Shown one piece after another: positions 57,572 to 64,000 of a stretch of 64,000 nt of DNA. The notes below the pieces were generated by a model, which had not been told where the DNA came from, made no database searches, and worked only from the letters and a program-made list of their open reading frames with translations. Each line of letters starts with the position of its first letter. Within the stretch, counting starts at the first letter, position 1. A program made the translations under genes and the position numbers. This DNA comes from Haloferax sp046557615 (GTDB taxonomy: Archaea; Halobacteriota; Halobacteria; Halobacteriales; Haloferacaceae), in contig NZ_JBKIII010000002.1 in NCBI RefSeq assembly GCF_046557615.1, positions 186,001 to 250,000 of the forward strand. The letters are read 5' to 3'.

Positions 57572-58105
57572 ATGGCTGACGACTACGGTGGCGTCTTCGG
57601 GGCATTTCCGTACGCGTTCCGACACAGCGAGTCGTGGGTGTTCAAACTCTACGTCATCCTCGGCGCGCTCGCCGCAGGCATCGTCTCTCTCTTCGTCGTC
57701 TTCGGACTCGTCGTCCTCATCGCGGCGACTGCCGCGGTCCCCGGTGGGTCGCTCACCCTCTCGCGGTCGTTTTACATCTTGGTCGGGCTGTTCATCGTCG
57801 GCCCGCTCGTCGCACCGATTCTCTTCGTCGCACGTCGCCACCGAAAGACCGGTTCTGACCGCCGCTACGACGTGACGCTCGCAGTCACCGGATTCGCGTT
57901 CATGCTCTCGGTCTACGTGGGTCTCGTCATCTCGATTCCGGCGGATTTGCAGACGCCCCCAGCCCCATTTACAATCGGCTCAGTCACGGTTTCTTCACTC
58001 GTTCCAGTCGTCCAGTTCCTCTACAATTTGCCGCCGCTCGCCGGTCTCATTCCACCGCTCGCGTGCGCGCTGGCAATTTTCGGCGCGCACCGACTGCTTC
58101 GCTGA
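57572..58105 (+). CDS. Hypothetical membrane protein, 177 residues
   Basis: The ATG at 57572 gives a protein with about five hydrophobic segments (roughly 25-50, 68-88, 107-130, 135-155 and 158-174). No family is recognised. The N terminus (MADDYGGVFGAFPYAFRHSESW) is soluble and resembles a conserved haloarchaeal start. A longer frame overlapping pgi is rejected because its residues do not match the rest. It lies divergent to pgi and 51 nt before the DUF5812 gene. Confidence 0.68.
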   Translation: MADDYGGVFGAFPYAFRHSESWVFKLYVILGALAAGIVSLFVVFGLVVLIAATAAVPGGSLTLSRSFYILVGLFIVGPLVAPILFVARRHRKTGSDRRYDVTLAVTGFAFMLSVYVGLVISIPADLQTPPAPFTIGSVTVSSLVPVVQFLYNLPPLAGLIPPLACALAIFGAHRLLR

Positions 58106-58156
58106 GTCTCGAACTGCCCCGAAACGAGGAAAAGGCCTGATGACTTACAGCGGGCA

Positions 58157-58630
58157 ATGACTGAGTCCGAACAAACGGGGACGTTCCTCGTGACGGCCGC
58201 CGACGAAGCGTCGGCAGTACTGAAGGACGTTGACTCCGGGCAGGTACACACACTCTCGTCCAACCCCGGTGTGGCGAAAGACGAGGCAGTTCGGGGCACC
58301 GTCGCACCCGACCCACCGATGAACGTCTCGTGGCAACTCGTCGAAATCGAGTCGCGGTGGGAACTCTCTATCGAGGAGTCCTCGGAGTCGCCGACGACCA
58401 ACTCCAAAGAAATCGCCAGCGAGCAGGGCGATGGCGAACTCGTCCGTACCGAACGCGCCGGGCACGGTGAGATTCACATCCTCTCGGTCCCTGAAGACTT
58501 GACCGAGCAGGCGGTCGAAGATGTACTCTCCGACCGCGAAGGACTGCTCTCTCGGGCCGCTCGCCTCGACGTGAATCGCGTCGAAATCCGGTCTGCGCCG
58601 GGTGTCGTCGCGGTTCGCTACATGCCCTAA
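58157..58630 (+). CDS. DUF5812 family protein
   Basis: The 157-residue protein matches the haloarchaeal DUF5812 family. The N-terminal half forms a beta barrel-like domain (GTFLVTAADEASAVLKDV, then DSGQVHTLSSNPGV). The C-terminal half has a helical/acidic tail and a final strand VVAVRYMP. Function is unknown; the barrel suggests an OB-type fold. Its 3' end overlaps the convergent gene at 58627 by 4 nt. Confidence 0.76.
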   Translation: MTESEQTGTFLVTAADEASAVLKDVDSGQVHTLSSNPGVAKDEAVRGTVAPDPPMNVSWQLVEIESRWELSIEESSESPTTNSKEIASEQGDGELVRTERAGHGEIHILSVPEDLTEQAVEDVLSDREGLLSRAARLDVNRVEIRSAPGVVAVRYMP

Positions 58631-58965
58631 CGCTGTTTTCCGGTCGTCGCGGCGGGGCCATCGGCGCTCTGGACGCACCACCCGCCGTGGACGGTTCCGT
58701 CGCGCTCGACGTATTCGATTGCTGTGTCGCCAGTGAGTTTCGTCGCACCTTCGGGTTCGACCGTTTCGACTCTGAGCGTGAGCGTGAGTGAGTCACCACA
58801 GCAGCCGACATCGAGGAACTCGTCCCATTCGTCGCCGACGGCAACCGTTGTGTGGACGCGTCGGAGGTAGTTCACGAAGCGCGAAGCGAAGAGCTGGTCG
58901 CGCCCCCACGCGCTGAGTTCGTCAGGGAAGGAGACAACGATGTGTGCCGCCGAATCGGTCGCCAT
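58627..58965 (-). CDS. Hypothetical protein with a CCG motif
   Basis: This 112-residue protein has no recognised family. It is mostly beta-rich (AAHIVVSFPDELSAWGRDQL, then TTVAVGDEWDEFLDVGCCGDSL) and has two adjacent Cys in CCGDS and one in GGWCVQS, which may bind metal or form a disulfide. The start yields MATDSAAHIVV, a typical haloarchaeal N terminus. It is divergent from secF and overlaps DUF5812 by 4 nt at its 3' end. Confidence 0.62.
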   Translation of the reverse strand: MATDSAAHIVVSFPDELSAWGRDQLFASRFVNYLRRVHTTVAVGDEWDEFLDVGCCGDSLTLTLRVETVEPEGATKLTGDTAIEYVERDGTVHGGWCVQSADGPAATTGKQR

Positions 58966-59070
58966 ACGTCACGATTAGTATTCGAGAAATATGGGGTTGT
59001 CGCGGGTTCACGCGGCGTACGCCTATTGCGTATAAGAAACCTTATTCCGCATCGCTCAGGACCGAAACCC

Positions 59071-59934
59071 ATGGTTGAGTTTACGGTACCGGATGTCGAC
59101 TACACCCAGTACACGAATCGCCAACTCGCGGCGATACCACTGGCGGTACTGGCGGTGGCACTGCTCGTCATCGCCGGGTGGTTCGTCATGACTGGCGCAC
59201 CCGTGGACCCGGGTATCGACTTCACCGGTGGCACGGAACTCCGTATCGCAACGGACGCCCCACAGAGCGAAGTTCAGCAAGCCTTCTCCCCCACTCCTGA
59301 TTCGATTCGCGCTGTTCCGTCCGACAACACCTACGTCTTGACGTTCCAAGCAGGTAGTGCGACGACGACGGAACTCGAAGAACAGGCCGCCGCGGCCGGA
59401 TACGAAGTCCGGTCTATCGACGCGGTGTCGGCGAATTTCGGTTCTGACACACAGTTTCTCGCGCTCGGTGGCGTCGTCGCCGCCTTCGTCGGGATGAGTC
59501 TCCTCGTCTTTGCGCTCTTCAGAACGTTCGTCCCCTCCATCGCAGTCGTTCTCTCTGCGTTTTCGGACATCGTGATTCCCGTCGCCCTGATGAACCTCCT
59601 CGGCATCGAACTGTCGCTCGGGACGGTTGCGGCGCTCTTGATGCTTATCGGGTACTCGGTGGACTCTGACATCCTCCTGAACAACCACGTGCTTCGACGC
59701 TCTGGTGACTTCTACGAGTCCACCTACCGGGCGATGCGAACCGGTGTGACGATGACGCTCACCTCCATCGCCGCGATGATTGTCATGACGATTACGGCGA
59801 CTATCTTCGGCATTCAGTTGCTCGCCGCAATCGGGACGGTGCTGGTCTTCGGCCTCGCCGCCGACTTGATGAACACGTACCTGCTCAATGTGAGCCTGCT
59901 TCGCTGGTACAAGTACGAGGGGGTGGCCCGATGA
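59071..59934 (+). CDS. secF: Protein-export membrane protein SecF
   Basis: The 287-residue protein has the SecF layout: one membrane helix, an extracytoplasmic domain (DFTGGTELRIATDAPQSEV), then five helices with the conserved core SVDSDILLNNHVLRR. The C terminus is helical (GLAADLMNTYLLNVSLLRW). It uses the proton gradient to aid Sec-dependent export. The ATG at 59071 gives MVEFTVPDVDYTQYTNRQL, the archaeal start; the upstream frame in the gap is not conserved. TATAAG (59031-59036) lies 35-40 nt upstream. It overlaps secD by 4 nt. Confidence 0.94.
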   Translation: MVEFTVPDVDYTQYTNRQLAAIPLAVLAVALLVIAGWFVMTGAPVDPGIDFTGGTELRIATDAPQSEVQQAFSPTPDSIRAVPSDNTYVLTFQAGSATTTELEEQAAAAGYEVRSIDAVSANFGSDTQFLALGGVVAAFVGMSLLVFALFRTFVPSIAVVLSAFSDIVIPVALMNLLGIELSLGTVAALLMLIGYSVDSDILLNNHVLRRSGDFYESTYRAMRTGVTMTLTSIAAMIVMTITATIFGIQLLAAIGTVLVFGLAADLMNTYLLNVSLLRWYKYEGVAR

Positions 59935-61490
59935 GTTCGATTCGAGACAACTGGCGCGTGATTCTCCTCGTCATCGCCATTCTCATCTCCACGTTCGCGC
60001 TCTTCTCGCCGACCGTCGGTAGCCAACCTGCCGTCGGCGAAGAGAACAGCCTGACGAACCTCCAGTACGGCCTCCAACTCAACGGTGGGACGCGCATTCG
60101 CGCCCCGCTCATCGGCATCACTGCCGAAAACGTCGAGTTCAACGGTGACTCCGAACGCACCGTCGAAACACAGGTGGCCGCCCAAATCGAAGGTGCTGAC
60201 GCCGCAGACGTGATTGCACGTCTCGGTGCCGAGTCGAACACCGTCGAAGTGACCGCCGAAAACGTCACGACTGACGAATTCTCCAGCGCACTCGATGCCG
60301 CCGGATATGCCCACGGAGATGTTCGCGACGGTGTGACCCAAACCACGAGGCAAGAGACAGTTCGCGTCCTCGAATCGAAGATTAACGAGGCGGGTCTCTC
60401 CGGCGGGACGGTCCAACAGGTGACGACCGCGACGAACGACCACTTCATCCTCATCGAAGTGCCGAACCGTGACCGCGGGGACGTCATCGACCTCGTGAGC
60501 GAGCGCGGGACCGTCCAAATCGACATCTACTACCCGAACGAAAGTGGCGGCTACGACACCCGCGAAGCCGTCTTGACACAGGACGACTTCACTTCCATCG
60601 GGACGGCACAGGAACCACAGACGGGTGGCGCTGGTGCGTTCGTTCCTGTCTCGGTTCGTGACCAGCCAGCCCAGGCCTTCCAAGAGGATGTCGTCGAGAC
60701 CGGTCTCGCCCAACAGGGCGGGACGCGGTGTACCTACATGGACAACCCCAACTCGACCGAAGCGTGTCTGTTGCTCGTCGTCAACGGCGACGTCGTCAAC
60801 GCCTTCGGGATGAGTCCGGGTCTCGCAGACGGCATGCGTACCGGCGAGTGGGCCGAAGCACCGAGCTTCCAGCTCCAGACGCGTAACACCTCCGAAGCAC
60901 AGCAAATCGCCATCAATCTCCGTGCGGGTGCGCTTCCGGCACAACTCGACCTCTCGGGTGCTGACGGTGGTACCTCGTCGTACATCTCGCCAAGTCAGGG
61001 TGAGAACTTCAAGTTCGACTCGCTGTTGACCGGCATCGTCGCCGTTCTCGCAGTCGCTGGCGTGGTCTTCCTCCGCTACGGAAAGCCCGAAGTCGCCCTA
61101 CCGATGGTCGTCACCGGCCTCTCCGAAGTGTACGTCTTGCTCGGGTTCGCCGCCGCAATCGGCTACCCGCTCGACCTCTCGGTCATCGCTGGCTTCATCG
61201 CCGTCATCGGTACTGGTGTGGACGATCTCATCATCATCGCTGACGAAGTGATGGGCGAAGGGAGTGTGAAGTCCAGAAAGGTCTTCCAGTCGCGCTTCCG
61301 CCGCGCGTTCTGGGTTATCGGTGCGGCCGCCGCGACGACGATTATCGCCATGAGTCCGCTCGCGGTCCTCTCGCTCGGTGACCTCCAAGGGTTCGCTATC
61401 TTCACCATCCTCGGCGTACTCGTCGGTGTTCTCGTCACTCGCCCCGCCTACGGTGACATTCTCCGAATCCTTCTGACCGACGACCGCTAA
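59931..61490 (+). CDS. secD: Protein-export membrane protein SecD
   Basis: The 519-residue partner of SecF has one N-terminal helix and a large extracytoplasmic domain that includes the GLQLNGGTRIRAPLIG segment. Five C-terminal helices carry the motif VIGTGVDDLIIIADEVM. The order secF-secD is the archaeal one. The complex pulls translocated proteins outward across the membrane. A T6 tract at 61495-61500 just after the stop is a likely terminator. Confidence 0.95.
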   Translation: MSSIRDNWRVILLVIAILISTFALFSPTVGSQPAVGEENSLTNLQYGLQLNGGTRIRAPLIGITAENVEFNGDSERTVETQVAAQIEGADAADVIARLGAESNTVEVTAENVTTDEFSSALDAAGYAHGDVRDGVTQTTRQETVRVLESKINEAGLSGGTVQQVTTATNDHFILIEVPNRDRGDVIDLVSERGTVQIDIYYPNESGGYDTREAVLTQDDFTSIGTAQEPQTGGAGAFVPVSVRDQPAQAFQEDVVETGLAQQGGTRCTYMDNPNSTEACLLLVVNGDVVNAFGMSPGLADGMRTGEWAEAPSFQLQTRNTSEAQQIAINLRAGALPAQLDLSGADGGTSSYISPSQGENFKFDSLLTGIVAVLAVAGVVFLRYGKPEVALPMVVTGLSEVYVLLGFAAAIGYPLDLSVIAGFIAVIGTGVDDLIIIADEVMGEGSVKSRKVFQSRFRRAFWVIGAAAATTIIAMSPLAVLSLGDLQGFAIFTILGVLVGVLVTRPAYGDILRILLTDDR

Positions 61491-61494
61491 ACAC

Positions 61495-61500
61495 TTTTTT
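61495..61500 (+). terminator. Poly-T terminator after secD
   Basis: Six T residues begin 5 nt after the secD stop and are followed by another T-rich patch (61507-61509). Archaeal RNA polymerase commonly stops at such tracts. Confidence 0.5.
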
Positions 61501-61653
61501 GACATCTTTCGGGCTCGATAGCCCGACCGTATTCCGACGTATCACAGTGGTTTTCCAGCGGAACCTGTGTTATCGTATATCTATCCTGGTTTGTACTGTG
61601 TAGATGACAGTCATACTTTCAAGCATTGCATACTTTCCGACACAATAATATAG

Positions 61654-61959
61654 ATGGTAGACGGACTATTGAACGAACCGTGGTATGAGAAACCGCCGCG
61701 TGTCGGTGATTACACGCCCTCCAAACCAATGAGTACCTCACCAGTTCGACCCAACGACTCGGCTGCGACGAATTTCGACTTACTGGGGCCTGAAACGGTC
61801 CCGGCAGACGACGTGGAGTACACGGCGATTATCGCGCCGTACGACGACGCCCCAGACGAGTGTACCATCTTCCCCGCAGGTCTCTCCGAAAACGAACTGC
61901 TGACGACGTGGCTCTCGGCCCAAGAAGGCTCGTACGTCTCGCTGGCTGAAATGGCCTAA
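61654..61959 (+). CDS. DUF7511-like small protein
   Basis: The conserved part is the acidic C-terminal ~50 residues (EYTAIIAPYDDAPDECTIFP, then LLTTWLSAQEGSYVSLAEM), matching a haloarchaeal family I remember as DUF7511. The longest frame has 101 residues from 61654. A start at the ATG at 61729 gives 76 residues and covers the family domain, so the N terminus is uncertain. A TATA-like GTATATC at 61575-61581 would suit the longer form. It is convergent with rnhB 23 nt away. Confidence 0.72.
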   Translation: MVDGLLNEPWYEKPPRVGDYTPSKPMSTSPVRPNDSAATNFDLLGPETVPADDVEYTAIIAPYDDAPDECTIFPAGLSENELLTTWLSAQEGSYVSLAEMA

Positions 61960-61982
61960 AACCCCGCTGTACTTTTCTTGCG

Positions 61983-62630
61983 TTAGAAGTCCCCGAGCGA
62001 CGCCTGTTCGTGGGCCGCCAAGAGGTCGCTACACGTGGACCACGACTTACGAGCGCACTCCGGCAGAATCCCCTGCTCACGGACGAACTCGCGCAAGAAA
62101 TCGCGCGTCGTCTGGTCGCTCGGATAGCCGCTGCCAACGTCTCCGTACTCCTCGGCGAGCGCCTCGATTCGCCGGTCACGCTCGACTTTTGCGACGATAC
62201 TCGCTGCCCCGACGATTGCGTGTTCGTCGTCGGCACGATGTTGGGCGTGGACGCTGACGCTCGTTCCTCGCTCGGCGATGCCTTCGCGGACACGACGCCC
62301 GAATCTATCTTCGTCAACGTCGCCCGCGTCGCAGACGACACTATCCTCCTCGATGGCGATTTCAGCGGCGGCCTCGACCTGTGCCCGGACGGTCAGCAAA
62401 TTCATGTCCGTCCCGGGGTCGTCGATGGTCGCCGGTTCGATGAATGCGACGCCGACAGCGATGTCCTCGTGTGCCCGGAGTTTCGCGGCGAGGTCCTCTC
62501 GTCGCGCCGGTGTGAGTCGCTTCGAATCAGCGATGCCGTCGGGGAGCGAGTCGGGGGGTGCCCGAACCGCCGCGGCGACCATCGGACCCAACACGGGTCC
62601 TTTTCCGGCCTCGTCGATGCCGATGCGCAT
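61983..62630 (-). CDS. rnhB: Ribonuclease HII
   Basis: The 215-residue enzyme degrades RNA in RNA-DNA hybrids. The first catalytic motif reads GIDEAGKGPVLGP, with Asp6 and Glu7. Further acidic residues lie in VVCDAGDVDEDRF, and ASIVAKVERDRRI holds the family helix. The usual Arg after the motif Gly is Lys here, a known archaeal variation. The C-terminal segment GYPSDQTTRDFL is also diagnostic. The ATG at 62630 is taken over 62687, whose extra residues are not conserved. It follows pus10 in the same direction after 1 nt. Confidence 0.93.
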   Translation of the reverse strand: MRIGIDEAGKGPVLGPMVAAAVRAPPDSLPDGIADSKRLTPARREDLAAKLRAHEDIAVGVAFIEPATIDDPGTDMNLLTVRAQVEAAAEIAIEEDSVVCDAGDVDEDRFGRRVREGIAERGTSVSVHAQHRADDEHAIVGAASIVAKVERDRRIEALAEEYGDVGSGYPSDQTTRDFLREFVREQGILPECARKSWSTCSDLLAAHEQASLGDF

Positions 62631-62631
62631 C

Positions 62632-63915
62632 TTACTCCTTGAAGAAGTCGTCGTCCTCGAAGGGTTCGTCCTCGCCTTCGACTGCAATCACGTCGAGTGC
62701 GGTGACGACTGCGCCGGTGTCGAGGATGCCCGCGAGACTCGGATTCGTTCGGCCTTCGTCGCCCGAGACGAGTTCTTTGATGTAGAGACCACCCTCGCCG
62801 TGGATTTCGACGGTGGCGTGGCGGGCGTCTTCGAGTTCGCCCGAGGTGTCGTAGACGTGGCGGGTGCGGGTGAGACTGGCGCGGCGGTGGTCAACCCGGT
62901 GCGGCGTGTACTGCTCGATGGTCGCGCCGTTGAGTTCGTCCAGTGCGTCCTGCAGTTCATCAGCGGTCACGTCGTCGTCGAATTCGACGGCGGCGCGGTA
63001 CTGCTTGCTCGCATCGAGCTTCTTCACGCGTTCGACCATGTCGTAGGTGGCCAGTCGAAGTCCTTCGACTTCGATAGAGCCGTCGGCCATCGCGTTCACG
63101 TCGCCTTCGAGTTGCTCGACGTCGATATCGCGTCGGCGCGGTTCGAGAATCTCCACGACGAACGGGCGACCCGTGCCGAGCATGAGGGCGTCAACGTCTT
63201 CGCGGCCAGCACCGTGGAATTTGGCATCGACGCCGTCCATCACGTCCATGACGACGGGCGCGACGAACCCTTCGACGCTCTCGTCGTAGAGGTAGCCAGA
63301 GCCACCACAGTGGTCACAGCTCTCCTTGCCGACGAATCCAGAGCCGTCACACTCGCGGCAGGGCCACTCGGTCTGTGGAATATCGCGCTTGAGCTTTCGG
63401 TAGCGACCGTAGACGAACGCGGAGTTAATCTGCGCTTCGACGGTGTCGGCGTCGATATCGAGTAGGAACTGGACATCTGGCCGGGTGAAGTCCACTGCCG
63501 TTCCCGTGATTTGGCCGACGCGCTTGCCGACTTCGCGGTTGAACTCGGATTTGAACGGCTCGCCTGCGTCTTCGGGAAGGCCCGCTCCTTCGCGGAGCAG
63601 GAGTTCGTTCTCTTCGACGAGCGGCGGGGCACGCGTTCCCACCTGATACGTCTCGACTTCCGTTCCTTCGATGGCTTCTGCACAGCGTTCTGCCCACGAA
63701 TCGAACTCCGCACAGTAGCCCTCACACACCCAGCAGTCTTCGGTTTCGACCGCTTCGTACGGCTCGTCGTCGTCGAGTGCGGCGGCGATGCGCAGCGACC
63801 GACCCCGTTCGGCGTTCGTCAACCCGAAACTCCGCTCGGCGAAAACCCGACCGAGACAGGCGTCACACAGCGGCCCGCTCGCGGCGAGTTCTCGGGCGTC
63901 CGCAAGGATACTCAT
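62632..63915 (-). CDS. pus10: tRNA pseudouridine synthase Pus10
   Basis: The 427-residue enzyme forms pseudouridine at tRNA positions 54 and 55 in archaea. An N-terminal zinc-binding THUMP-like domain has Cys pairs (CDACLG, CWVCEGYC). An internal CRECDGSG...CDHCGGSG segment is another zinc site. The catalytic region reads AGREDVDALMLGTGRPF, with the nucleophilic Asp. The order and spacing match archaeal Pus10 fully. It is directly upstream of rnhB with 1 nt between them, so they form a transcription unit. Confidence 0.94.
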   Translation of the reverse strand: MSILADARELAASGPLCDACLGRVFAERSFGLTNAERGRSLRIAAALDDDEPYEAVETEDCWVCEGYCAEFDSWAERCAEAIEGTEVETYQVGTRAPPLVEENELLLREGAGLPEDAGEPFKSEFNREVGKRVGQITGTAVDFTRPDVQFLLDIDADTVEAQINSAFVYGRYRKLKRDIPQTEWPCRECDGSGFVGKESCDHCGGSGYLYDESVEGFVAPVVMDVMDGVDAKFHGAGREDVDALMLGTGRPFVVEILEPRRRDIDVEQLEGDVNAMADGSIEVEGLRLATYDMVERVKKLDASKQYRAAVEFDDDVTADELQDALDELNGATIEQYTPHRVDHRRASLTRTRHVYDTSGELEDARHATVEIHGEGGLYIKELVSGDEGRTNPSLAGILDTGAVVTALDVIAVEGEDEPFEDDDFFKE

Positions 63916-64000
63916 ACTCGGGGACTAACGCGGCGGGCGTAACTATCTTGCTTTGTCCGGCGCGCGATTCGTCCTGTTCTCTCCGCTCCGTGGGTGGCAT
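63916..64000. other. Right edge of window, no gene assigned
   Basis: The last 85 nt upstream of pus10 contain no supported feature. Any promoter for pus10 would lie here, but no clear TATA box is seen. Confidence 0.4.

Noticed and set aside
1..64000. tRNA, rRNA, CRISPR array, transposase
   Set aside because: No tRNA arm consensus, rRNA segment, spaced repeats or transposase motifs were noticed on either strand. A dedicated tRNA or covariance scan was not possible here.

Overview
The window is a stretch of haloarchaeal chromosome, most like Haloferax or a close relative. The evidence is: acidic proteins with GC-rich third codon positions; TATA-type promoters about 25-30 nt before many start codons; archaeal information-processing genes (aIF5B/IF-2, eIF1/SUI1, Nob1, Pus10, Tsr3, PAN, SecF-SecD, RNase HII); F420-type genes (cofE, mer) in a non-methanogen; Bat-type HTH-10 regulators; and many small families that, as far as I recall, are restricted to haloarchaea (DUF5518, DUF5809-5812, DUF7511, HalOD1). 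The genus is inferred from gene content and remembered gene order, not from a search. I found no rRNA, tRNA or CRISPR array.

Layout. 0-17 kb is housekeeping DNA: a 5'-truncated phosphoribosyltransferase, a CPA-type antiporter with TrkA domains, an acyl-CoA synthetase, an MBL-fold hydrolase, serS, tsr3, a NOG1-type GTPase, lipoproteins, a DUF389 membrane protein, a formyl-THF cyclo-ligase-like protein, a GNAT, two HTH regulators, engB and a 2-hydroxyacid dehydrogenase. 17.3-20.0 kb is a small AT-richer accessory island. It holds two tandem TPR-like paralogues of unknown function, broken or very short ORFs and a decayed stretch, and is bounded by a 60-bp imperfect direct repeat whose copies lie exactly 2300 bp apart. 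20-26.5 kb has a VOC protein, a permease with an inserted YHS domain, a Nudix/eIF-2B-like fusion, a phosphodiesterase, the overlapping cofE-mer pair, a zinc-ribbon protein and a lipoprotein. 26.6-30.9 kb is mutS-mutL. 31-37.6 kb is a MoxR-DUF58-transglutaminase operon, a membrane-bound HTH protein and a secreted coiled-coil protein.

37.7-44.4 kb carries eIF1, a rhodanese, a Nudix hydrolase, DUF5809 and DUF5810, a HalOD1 protein, a large REC-GAF-PAS-Bat-HTH sensor-regulator and rimI. 44.5-54.7 kb has aconitase, a dUTPase-family enzyme, PAN, pyruvoyl arginine decarboxylase, a histidine kinase translationally coupled to a DUF5811 protein, small membrane proteins (one of only 53 residues), IF-2, a PRC-barrel/Nob1 pair and a CPBP protease. 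54.8-64 kb has a second DUF389 protein, pgi, a membrane protein, DUF5812, secF-secD, DUF7511, rnhB and pus10.

How genes work together. Overlapping or abutting units imply co-expression of mutS-mutL, moxR-DUF58-transglutaminase, secF-secD, cofE-mer, kinase-DUF5811, PRC-nob1 and rnhB-pus10. The most interesting unexplained items are the repeat-bounded island with its paralogous pair, a perfect 7+4+7 palindrome beside a strong TATA box between the Bat-like regulator and the HalOD1 gene, palindromes upstream of infB/PRC and of the CPBP gene, and a possible structured RNA upstream of pan.
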